Below are positions 23,981 through 31,181 of a stretch of DNA of 35,891 nt, one piece after another. Both the position numbers and the translations under genes were made by a program. Location of the stretch: NCBI GenBank assembly GCA_947456185.1, contig CANGPW010000022.1:1-35891 (forward strand), written 5' to 3'. The number at the start of each line of letters is the position of its first letter. Within the stretch, counting starts at the first letter, position 1. The notes beneath the pieces are model-generated. The model had not been told where the DNA came from, ran no database searches, and saw only the letters and a program-made list of their open reading frames with translations. The DNA comes from Bacteroidota bacterium (GTDB lineage Bacteria > Bacteroidota > Bacteroidia > UKL13-3).

Positions 23981-24736
23981 CTACCAATCTCCGCCAGCAC
24001 CACCGCCACCAAAGCCTCCGCCACCAAATCCGCCAAAACCACTATCACCGCCACCACCTGAACTTCCCCTACCCGAAAAACCACCACTTGCCAATGTTCC
24101 CCAAAGTAATGCTTCCGCAATTCCTCCACCACCGCCTCTGCGTCCGCCTCTTCCACCTTTTGAAAACACACTAAGTAAAACAATTGCTATAATTCCAATT
24201 AATAACCAAGGAGATTTTCCTTTTGATTTTGCTTTTCTGTCATTGGTAAATCCTTCACCAGCTAGGGTTTTAATAATTGCATCAGTAGCTTCATTGAAAC
24301 CATTAAAGTAGTTTTGTTCTTTAAAATTTGGTTTTAAAATTCCGTCAATAATGCGTTTTGAAATGGCATCTGTCATGGCGCCTTCTAATCCATAACCAAC
24401 TTGTATTCTCATTTTATGTTCAGTTAAAGCTACATAAATAAGCAAACCATTTTTCTTGTCTTTTTCACCTATTCCCCAACTTTGCGCTAGCTTTTGCGAA
24501 TAACCAAAAGCATCATCACCTTCTAAAGATTGCTCAATCACAATGACTATTTGAGTAGAAGTTTGTTTAAAATAATCATATAGTTTTTGTTCCAATGCAG
24601 CGCGTTCTTGCGCTTGCAATGCATTGGCATAATCGTTTACAAAAATTGGTGGATTGGGTACTGGGGGAATTTCTTTGGCAGATAAATTAATTGCCAAAAA
24701 GCATAAACCTATAATAAATAAAATTTTATGCTTCAT
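23981..24736 (-). CDS. TPM domain-containing membrane protein (YgcG-like)
   Basis: The start at 24736 gives MKHKILFIIGLCFLAINLSA, a clean signal peptide; an in-frame ATG eight codons upstream would spoil it. After the signal come VNDYANAL and a TPM domain (about 30-155) with TQIVIVIEQSLEGDDAF and KNGLLIYVAL..MRIQVGYGLEGA, then a membrane segment (SPWLLIGIIAIVLLSVF), and a Gly-rich tail ending GGGGAGGDW. The TPM fold is a periplasmic or luminal domain with phosphatase or scaffolding roles in different members, so the function here is open. The start overlaps the upstream gene by 11 bases, which suggests translational coupling. It is the last gene of lemA-TPM-TPM. Confidence 0.88.
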   Translation of the reverse strand: MKHKILFIIGLCFLAINLSAKEIPPVPNPPIFVNDYANALQAQERAALEQKLYDYFKQTSTQIVIVIEQSLEGDDAFGYSQKLAQSWGIGEKDKKNGLLIYVALTEHKMRIQVGYGLEGAMTDAISKRIIDGILKPNFKEQNYFNGFNEATDAIIKTLAGEGFTNDRKAKSKGKSPWLLIGIIAIVLLSVFSKGGRGGRRGGGGGIAEALLWGTLASGGFSGRGSSGGGGDSGFGGFGGGGFGGGGAGGDW

Positions 24737-25172
24737 TATTACCTCCAAACGATATTTCATTGCTTAATTCATTGGTATCATTGGTTTGATACGGAAAATG
24801 CTCTTTTAATTTTTGTCCTGCTTTTGCTATGGCAATACACAAACCCTCGGTAAATTGTTTTTGTATAAAATGAGTTTTCATTAATTCTTTCTCTTCATTC
24901 CAAAATGAATCGGTTACTATTTGATGAATGCCACTATCACCAATAATGGCAAACTTTTTATCGGAATGAGCTAGGTAAAAAAGAACTCCATTTTTCAGTT
25001 CGGTTTCGTGCATTTTAAGCTCTTCAAAAACTTGCTTCGCTCTATCTATTGGGTCAATGGTACAATTTGGTTCTAAATGCACACGGATTTCGCCCGAGGT
25101 ATTTAACTCAGCTTCTTGAATGGCAGCTACAATTTTATCTTGCTGTTCTTTACTAAAAAATAATTCCGACAT
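24726..25172 (-). CDS. Cytoplasmic TPM domain-containing protein
   Basis: The start at 25172 gives MSELFFSKEQQ, the usual beginning for this family in Bacteroidota; an in-frame ATG ten codons upstream (25202) lies against a strong hairpin and is less likely. The 148-residue protein is a single TPM domain without signal peptide or membrane segment: NTSGEIRVHLEPNC, ELKNGVLFYLAHSDKKFAIIGDSGIH, FTEGLCIAIAKAG. It therefore probably works in the cytoplasm while its neighbour's TPM domain is outside. Paired LemA/TPM/TPM genes are common in this phylum; the function is not known. It overlaps the next gene by 11 bases. Confidence 0.85.
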   Translation of the reverse strand: MSELFFSKEQQDKIVAAIQEAELNTSGEIRVHLEPNCTIDPIDRAKQVFEELKMHETELKNGVLFYLAHSDKKFAIIGDSGIHQIVTDSFWNEEKELMKTHFIQKQFTEGLCIAIAKAGQKLKEHFPYQTNDTNELSNEISFGGNNEA

Positions 25173-25203
25173 GCTTGTTTGTTTTGGTAAATTTGAAAAC
25201 AAT

Positions 25204-25260
25204 GTCAGTTCGAGCGAAGTTGAGAACGGTTTAACTGTTCTCGACTTCGCTCGAACTGAC
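25204..25260. repeat. Near-perfect 24-bp palindromic element inside the lemA operon
   Basis: The left arm (25204-25227) starts GTCAGTTCGAGCG; the right arm (25237-25260) ends CGCTCGAACTGAC. Of 24 pairs, 23 are Watson-Crick and one is G-T. The loop is GGTTTAACT. It nearly fills the spacer between the lemA stop and the next start. The left arm differs from 14718-14741 at two of 24 bases. Confidence 0.9.
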
Positions 25261-25286
25261 TGGTAATAGTTAAGAAATAGTGCTAT

Positions 25287-25877
25287 TTAAAACTTTACTT
25301 CCGGTGCTTTTGCAGCAGCAGCATCGGCTTCAAAAAATCCTTTTTTCTCAAATCCAAACAAACCACTATAAATTACTTGTGGGAAGTTTTTAATATATAC
25401 GTTATAGCTAGTAACGGCATCGTTAAAGTTATCTCTTTCCACTTTTATGCGGTTTTCAGTTCCTTCAATTTGACTTTGTAATTCACTAAAATTTTGTGTG
25501 GCACGTAATTGAGGATATTGCTCAGAAACTACCATTAAACGACCTAAAGCTTGGCTTAATTCACCTTGAGCGCCTTGAAATTTTTTAATATTTTCGGGTG
25601 TTAATTTATCAGGATCTACTTGAATAGAGCTTGCTTTTGCTCTTGCTTCTATTACGTCTGTTAATGTTTTTTGTTCAAAATTTGCAGCGCCTTTTACCGT
25701 GGCTACCAAGTTTGGAATTAAATCTAATCTGCGTTGGTAAGCACTTTGAACTTTTGCCCATGCACCTTCGGTTACTGTGCGTTTTTCATTCATATTATTG
25801 TAGCTTCCACAAGCGTTAAATACCAATAAAATCAATACAGCAAGTATGCTTAATAAAATAATGTTTCCTTTTTTCAT
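25287..25877 (-). CDS. lemA: LemA family protein
   Basis: The 196-residue protein begins with a hydrophobic segment ending VFNACGS, which can act as an anchor or as a lipoprotein signal with Cys at about residue 23. The rest is the long-helix LemA domain: YNNMNEKRTVTEGAWAKVQSAYQRRLDLIPNLVATVKG, the ATQNFSELQSQIEGTENRIKVERDNFNDAV core and the C-terminal YNVYIKNFPQVIYSGLFGF. LemA proteins are membrane-associated and of unknown biochemical function. Two TPM genes follow on the same strand; a stable hairpin between lemA and the first of them could change relative mRNA levels. Confidence 0.92.
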   Translation of the reverse strand: MKKGNIILLSILAVLILLVFNACGSYNNMNEKRTVTEGAWAKVQSAYQRRLDLIPNLVATVKGAANFEQKTLTDVIEARAKASSIQVDPDKLTPENIKKFQGAQGELSQALGRLMVVSEQYPQLRATQNFSELQSQIEGTENRIKVERDNFNDAVTSYNVYIKNFPQVIYSGLFGFEKKGFFEADAAAAKAPEVKF

Positions 25878-26018
25878 TTTGTTTTTTATTTATAAATTAT
25901 ACGCTGCAATATACAAATAAGTTACCAAGTTAAAATAGTGACATGGTGTCCGAATTTTAGATTTTGAATAAATGCCATTTAATTTAATCAATTATTATAT
26001 TTTAAGCCATTGAAATGT

Positions 26019-26026
26019 TATTTTCG
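26019..26026 (+). promoter_or_regulatory. -7-like element of lysS
   Basis: TATTTTCGCC matches TAnnTTTG at seven of eight positions and resembles the MOSC gene element. It lies 30 bases before the lysS ATG at 26057. Confidence 0.4.
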
Positions 26027-26056
26027 CCCTCTTTAAAAAATAGCAATTATTTATTT

Positions 26057-27772
26057 ATGATTATTCAACACAGCGAGCAAGAATTATTACGCAGACAAAA
26101 ACTAGTAGATCTCCGTGCTTTGGGCATTGATCCATTTCCACCTGCTTTATTTCCTATATCTCATTTATCAACAGAGGCAACAGAAAAATATAGCGCAGAT
26201 TTAGAAAGTGAAGAAATGAAACACGTAACATTCGCTGGCCGTGTAATGAGTGTGCGCGATATGGGAAAAGCATGTTTTGTATTATTACAAGACAGTGCTG
26301 GAAAACTACAAGTATATATTCGCAGAGATGATATTTGCCCTGATGAAGACAAAACTTTATACGATACCGTTTTTAAAAAATTGGTAGACATTGGCGATAT
26401 TATTGGCATAACAGGTTATATGTTTACCACCAAAACAGGTGAGGTTTCTTTACATGCCAATACATTACAAATGTTAAGTAAATCGATTAAACCACTTCCA
26501 ATTGTTAAAGAAAAAGATGGTGAAACCTTTGATGCAGTAACCGATCCTGAGTTTCGTTACCGCCAACGATATGCCGATTTAATTGTAAATCCTCATGTAA
26601 AAGATACTTTTATCAAACGCAGTGTGATGATAAAAACCATTCGTGATTTTTTAAATAATAATGGCGCTTTAGAAGTTGATACACCAGTGTTGCAAAACAT
26701 TCCTGGTGGTGCAGCGGCAAAGCCATTTATAACACATCACAATGCATTGGATACTCAATTTTATTTAAGAATTGCCAATGAATTATATTTAAAACGATTA
26801 ATCGTTGGAGGATTTGATTTTGTTTATGAATTCAGTCGTAATTTCCGTAATGAAGGAATGGACAGAACCCATAACCCAGAATTTACTGTGTTAGAATTTT
26901 ATGTGGCATACAAAGATTATAATTGGATGATGGATTTTACGGAGCAGTTATTAGAAAAAATTGCTCTAGAAATGCACGGAACTACTGAAGTAAGGGTGGG
27001 CGAAAAAGTGTTGAATTTTAAAGCACCTTTTAAACGAATTCCTATTTATGATGCCATTAAAGATTTTACCGGTTTTGATGTAACCAATATGGACGAAGAA
27101 GCCTTATTGGCTGCTTGTGCGCAAATGGATATTAAAACGGATAAAAGCATGGGAAAAGGTAAATTAATAGATGAAATATTTGGCGCAAAATGCGAAGGTA
27201 ATTTTGACCAACCTACTTTTATTATTGATTATCCTGTAGAATTAAGTCCATTAACTAAAAAACACAGAACTAAAGAAGGCTTGGTAGAGCGTTTTGAATT
27301 AATGGTAAATGGTAAAGAAATAGCCAATGCTTACACTGAATTAAACGATCCATTAGACCAACGTGAACGTTTTGAAGAGCAAGTAAAATTAATGGAACGT
27401 GGAGATGACGAAGCCATGTTTATTGACCATGATTTTTTACGTGCATTGGAGTATGGAATGCCACCAACAGCTGGTATTGGAATTGGTATTGACCGATTGG
27501 CCATGTTAATGACAAACCAACATTCTATTCAAGATGTATTGTTTTTTCCTCAAATGCGTCCAGAGAAAATTCAGTTAGAACTTACTGAGGAAGAAAAACA
27601 AATTTTAGCAGTTTTAAAACCAGTAGTAAGCATGCCTTTAAACGATTTAAAACAATCAGTAGCAGGATTAAGTGGAAAGCAATGGGACAAAGCCATGAAG
27701 AGTTTAGCTGCATATGGATTGACCAAAGTGGAACTAGTAGGTGAAATCAAAATGGTTCACTTTATAGGATAA
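26057..27772 (+). CDS. lysS: Lysyl-tRNA synthetase, class II
   Basis: The ATG at 26057 (MIIQHSEQELLRRQKLVDLRALGIDPFP) fits the family; an in-frame ATG 14 codons upstream falls inside the promoter-like element and is rejected. The 571-residue enzyme has the OB-fold anticodon-binding domain (about 45-160: FAGRVMSVRDMGKACFVLLQD), class II motif 1 around DTPVLQNIPGGAAAKPF, motif 2 FRNEGMDRTHNPEFT and motif 3 GIGIGIDRLAML. After the usual end (VLFFPQMRPE) it continues for about 70 residues (LELTEEEKQILAVLKPVV...), a C-terminal helical extension known in Bacteroidota LysRS. It charges tRNA-Lys. It is monocistronic and ends eight bases before a convergent gene. Confidence 0.95.
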   Translation: MIIQHSEQELLRRQKLVDLRALGIDPFPPALFPISHLSTEATEKYSADLESEEMKHVTFAGRVMSVRDMGKACFVLLQDSAGKLQVYIRRDDICPDEDKTLYDTVFKKLVDIGDIIGITGYMFTTKTGEVSLHANTLQMLSKSIKPLPIVKEKDGETFDAVTDPEFRYRQRYADLIVNPHVKDTFIKRSVMIKTIRDFLNNNGALEVDTPVLQNIPGGAAAKPFITHHNALDTQFYLRIANELYLKRLIVGGFDFVYEFSRNFRNEGMDRTHNPEFTVLEFYVAYKDYNWMMDFTEQLLEKIALEMHGTTEVRVGEKVLNFKAPFKRIPIYDAIKDFTGFDVTNMDEEALLAACAQMDIKTDKSMGKGKLIDEIFGAKCEGNFDQPTFIIDYPVELSPLTKKHRTKEGLVERFELMVNGKEIANAYTELNDPLDQRERFEEQVKLMERGDDEAMFIDHDFLRALEYGMPPTAGIGIGIDRLAMLMTNQHSIQDVLFFPQMRPEKIQLELTEEEKQILAVLKPVVSMPLNDLKQSVAGLSGKQWDKAMKSLAAYGLTKVELVGEIKMVHFIG

Positions 27773-27780
27773 AATATAGT

Positions 27781-28161
27781 TTAACTATTCCAATACCATT
27801 CTTCGGTCTTCATCTCAGTTTCTCTTTGGTACCAATAATCCTTGGTTACTACTTGTCCTGATTCTATTTTTAGTTCACGGTTAAACACTGCGTTGATGGG
27901 GCTAAACGAAACATCGGTTACGCCAACAGTAAAAGTTGTTGGTGTAGCAGGTTCAGCAATTTCGGGTGCAGTTTCACCTTCCACAACGGCTGGTTTTGTT
28001 GCGGCTTTTGGTGGCGGACTTGGAACTACTACCACCGTAAATTTATTTAATTCCAATAATTGTTTTAAAAAATCAACACGGGCTTGCGAGCAGTTTTTTT
28101 CTACAACGGCACATTTTATTTCGCCAAGATCTTCAAAAGTATGTGTTGCATTTAGTGCCAT
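27781..28161 (-). CDS. Small protein of unknown function
   Basis: I do not recognise this 126-residue protein. It has no signal peptide or membrane segment. The N-terminal half (FEDLGEIKCAVVEKNCSQARVDFLKQLLELNKFTVVVV) looks like a small alpha/beta unit. The middle is a Pro/Ala/Glu-rich linker (PSPPPKAATKPAVVEGETAPEIAEPATP). The C-terminal part (TFTVGVTDVSFSPINAVFNRELK... ending YWYQRETEMKTEEWYWN) looks beta-rich and aromatic. A 107-codon frame on the other strand is open too, but its Ser/Thr/Val composition looks like a shadow; the minus-strand frame has the more natural domain layout. It lies between lysS and nuoN. Confidence 0.65.
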   Translation of the reverse strand: MALNATHTFEDLGEIKCAVVEKNCSQARVDFLKQLLELNKFTVVVVPSPPPKAATKPAVVEGETAPEIAEPATPTTFTVGVTDVSFSPINAVFNRELKIESGQVVTKDYWYQRETEMKTEEWYWNS

Positions 28162-28211
28162 GTAATATTTAGTTTTTTGGTTATTTATTTAGTTTTTTCT
28201 TTTAAAATCAT

Positions 28212-28253
28212 TTCGACAAACTCAATGACCGTAAGGTTGATGAGCTTGTCGAA
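28212..28253. repeat. Palindromic element downstream of nuoN (TTCGAC family)
   Basis: TTCGACAAACTCAATGACC (28212-28230) and GGTTGATGAGCTTGTCGAA (28235-28253) form a 19-bp stem with two G-T pairs and two mismatches around a GTAA loop. It starts three bases after the nuoN stop codon on the minus strand and may end or stabilise the nuo mRNA. The TTCGAC core and CTCA recall the element at 14763-14786. Confidence 0.75.
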
Positions 28254-28256
28254 GCA

Positions 28257-29660
28257 TTACATTAGCGAATTAATATAATCGTATAATACGCTTGCAAAGC
28301 CAGTGAATATAATGCCTGCCATGCAAATGTATAATGCTATTTTTGAATATAAATTACTTTCTATTTTTTCAATGGGAGATTTGTTTTCATCTACAAAAAT
28401 GGCTTTTACCACACGTAAATAATAATACAGTGAAACTACCATATTTAAAACCGCAATGATAATTAACACATAATTTCCTTTACTAGCTCCGGCAGTTACC
28501 AAAAACATTTTTCCAAAGAAACCCGCGGTAGGTGGAATTCCAGCCAATGAAAACAATGCAATGGTTATAATCCAACTCAATGTTTTATTGTTTTTATAAA
28601 ATCCTTTAAAGTCACTGATGTTTTCTTTTTCAGTTTGCGCAACTACCAAAGCTATAACTCCAAATGCGCCTAAATTAGAGAAGATATAAACGATTAAAAA
28701 GTAAACGCTGGCACTTACTCCTATGGTAGTTCCCGATGAGATGCCTAATAGAATAAATCCAACTTGAGAGATAGATGAAAATGCTAAAAAACGTTTGATA
28801 TTATTTTGCCTAATGGCAAAAAGATTTCCAATTGTAATGGTAAGTACAATGGTTAAAAACAACATATTGTACCAAACAGTTGGCACATTTTCAAACAATG
28901 GATTCAATACTGAAATGAAAACAAAAACCATTGCAGCTTTTGAAATTACCGATAAATAAGCGGTAACCGAAACGGGTGCACCTTCATATACATCGGCTGT
29001 CCATAAGTGAAACGGAACGGCTGAAAGTTTAAACGCAAAGCCAGTAAACACAAATATTAACGCTAAAATTTGTAAAGGATTATTGGTAATTAAAGCTGGT
29101 AATTCTGCAAAATTTAAAGTGCCGGTTGTTCCATAAATTAATGAAATTCCAAACAACATGATACAAGAAGCAAAAGCCGATGAAAGTATCATTTTTACTG
29201 CTGCTTCCGATGATTTTATTTTTTCTAAATCAAAGTTTACAATGGCTGCTAATGGAATAGAAGCCAATTCTAATCCAAGGAAAAACATCAAGAAATTTCC
29301 GCTTGAAACCATGAAAAACATACCCAATAAAGTAGTCAATAGAAGTATGAAAAATTCTATAACATGCTTATGGTTTTTAAGCCATTCATAAGCTTGTAAG
29401 GAAATAATAAGTGTTCCAAAATTTAGGATATTTTTTTCTAAAGCAATTAAACCATTGGTATGGTACATGTCGCTAAATAAAGTTCCTGTAGCATTGCCAA
29501 TAAATCCTAACAAAAAGTTGATGAGCAATAAAAAATTAGCCAAGTGAATGATTGAACTATTTTTGTTCATTCCATCCGAAACCTTTATGATTAGTAATAT
29601 AAAGATGATGAACGTTATGCTCAGTTCGGGTTTTAACAATATGAAAAAGTCTGTATTCAT
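28257..29660 (-). CDS. nuoN: NADH-quinone oxidoreductase subunit N
   Basis: The start at 29660 (MNTDFFILLKPELSITF) is one base after the nuoM stop; a longer in-frame reading would overlap nuoM by nine codons. The 467-residue protein is hydrophobic throughout and belongs to the antiporter-like subunits of respiratory complex I. Conserved features are FKLSAVPFHLWTADVYEGAP, with the key Lys, VTAYLSVISKAA and SSISQVGFILLGI. It forms one of the three proton-pumping modules in the membrane arm. It is the last gene of the nuo cluster and is followed by a palindromic element. Confidence 0.95.
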   Translation of the reverse strand: MNTDFFILLKPELSITFIIFILLIIKVSDGMNKNSSIIHLANFLLLINFLLGFIGNATGTLFSDMYHTNGLIALEKNILNFGTLIISLQAYEWLKNHKHVIEFFILLLTTLLGMFFMVSSGNFLMFFLGLELASIPLAAIVNFDLEKIKSSEAAVKMILSSAFASCIMLFGISLIYGTTGTLNFAELPALITNNPLQILALIFVFTGFAFKLSAVPFHLWTADVYEGAPVSVTAYLSVISKAAMVFVFISVLNPLFENVPTVWYNMLFLTIVLTITIGNLFAIRQNNIKRFLAFSSISQVGFILLGISSGTTIGVSASVYFLIVYIFSNLGAFGVIALVVAQTEKENISDFKGFYKNNKTLSWIITIALFSLAGIPPTAGFFGKMFLVTAGASKGNYVLIIIAVLNMVVSLYYYLRVVKAIFVDENKSPIEKIESNLYSKIALYICMAGIIFTGFASVLYDYINSLM

Positions 29661-29661
29661 T

Positions 29662-31170
29662 TTAATTACCAATTGCTCCTCTCGCAATGTTTTCCATGAT
29701 TATTTGTGTATCGGGTGATATAATATTGATTAACCAAAATGGCGCCAATCCAATAGAAAGAATGGCAAATATTAACAATACCGAAGCCATTTTTTCGTTC
29801 CAAGTTGCATCTTTTAAGTGATTGAAATGTTCGTTTTTTATTGGTCCCATGATGGCACTTCCTGCAGCGCGTAAAATATAAACAGCGGTTACCACAATAG
29901 ATGCAGCGGCAAGTATGGTAGCTATTCTATGAAAAGCATCTGGTTGCTGCCAAGCACCAACAAACACTACCATTTCCGATACAAATCCACTAAAGCCAGG
30001 TAAGCCTAATGAACATAAACCAGCAATAATAAATACCGAAGAAAGAAAAGGAATTGTTTTCAATAATCCGCCTAATTCTTTTATTTGTCGGGTATGTGTT
30101 CGTTCGTAAATCATGCCAATAGCACCAAAGAAAAGGGCTGTCATTAAACCATGAGAAACCATTTGCATGACGGCACCAATTAAAGCAGTTTTGGTTAACA
30201 TGCCAATTCCTAATAATATAAATCCGCAATGACTTACCGATGAATAAGCATTGATATACTTCAAATCTTTTTGCATTAAAGTGGCAAAAGCACCATAAAT
30301 AATGGCAATGGTTGCTAATAAAACAATGATCCAAGAGTAATGTTGCGCAGCTTCAGGCATTAAATAAGTAGCTACTCTTAAACATCCGTAACCGCCTAAT
30401 TTCATTGATATTCCAGCTAAAAACATAGAAGCCGCAGTTGGAGCTGATGAATGTCCGTCTGGAACCCAAGTATGAAACGGAAACAATGCAGTAAATACAC
30501 CAAAACCTACAAATAAGAATGGGAAAATAAATAATTGGGTTTCGTAAGGAATATGCATATGAGCAATTTTTAGTAAATCCCAAGTATGAACGCCACCACC
30601 TATATCTGTATTGAAATAAGTAGCTAATAAACCAATTAATACCAAAGCCGATCCGCCCATTAACATCAACGCTAATTTCATGGCGCTATATTCTTTTTTG
30701 CCACTGCCCCAAATTGCTATCAATAAAAACTTTGGAATTACCGCTAATTCTAGGAAGAAAAACATGGTAAATAAATCCAATGAAATGAAGAAACCATAAG
30801 CCCCAACACTTAATAATAACAGTAAAAAGAAGAACTCTTTGGTTAAGGTTTCTATTTTCCAAGAAATTAAAATACCACAAGTAACTACAAAAGCGGTTAG
30901 CATAATCATGATCACAGAAATGCCATCTACACCCACATAATATTCAATGTTCATGGCACTGTACCAACTGTATCGTGCTTCAAAAAGCATTTGAGCAGTA
31001 TTGCCTGCTGCACGTTCGCCATAGTATGAATACATGAGCAACGAAGCAATGGTTAATTGAAGCAATGAACCAATTAACGCGGTCCATTTTATCTGCGTTA
31101 CGTTACTGCAAAACAATATTGCAAACGTAGTGAGCAGCGGAAAAATTACTAATATTGATAAATTCGTCAT
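29662..31170 (-). CDS. nuoM: NADH-quinone oxidoreductase subunit M
   Basis: The 502-residue membrane protein is the second antiporter-like subunit. It has FFFLELAVIPKFLLIAIWG with the conserved Glu, FPFHTWVPDGHSSAPTAASM, GISMKLGGYGCLR with a conserved Lys, and AYSSVSHCGFILLGI. It couples quinone reduction to proton translocation in the membrane arm. It lies 11 bases after nuoL and one base before nuoN. Length and motifs are normal for Bacteroidota. Confidence 0.96.
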   Translation of the reverse strand: MTNLSILVIFPLLTTFAILFCSNVTQIKWTALIGSLLQLTIASLLMYSYYGERAAGNTAQMLFEARYSWYSAMNIEYYVGVDGISVIMIMLTAFVVTCGILISWKIETLTKEFFFLLLLLSVGAYGFFISLDLFTMFFFLELAVIPKFLLIAIWGSGKKEYSAMKLALMLMGGSALVLIGLLATYFNTDIGGGVHTWDLLKIAHMHIPYETQLFIFPFLFVGFGVFTALFPFHTWVPDGHSSAPTAASMFLAGISMKLGGYGCLRVATYLMPEAAQHYSWIIVLLATIAIIYGAFATLMQKDLKYINAYSSVSHCGFILLGIGMLTKTALIGAVMQMVSHGLMTALFFGAIGMIYERTHTRQIKELGGLLKTIPFLSSVFIIAGLCSLGLPGFSGFVSEMVVFVGAWQQPDAFHRIATILAAASIVVTAVYILRAAGSAIMGPIKNEHFNHLKDATWNEKMASVLLIFAILSIGLAPFWLINIISPDTQIIMENIARGAIGN

Positions 31171-31181
31171 TCCTTAATTTT

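Noticed and set aside
23950-24183. His/Leu-rich frames opposite the Gly-rich tail of the TPM protein
   Set aside because: They are shadows of the GGC/GGT repeat codons of the real gene on the minus strand.
27842-28165. 107-codon plus-strand frame over the small unknown gene
   Set aside because: Its composition (runs of Thr, Val, Gly) looks like the complement of the Pro/Ala/Val codons of the minus-strand gene.
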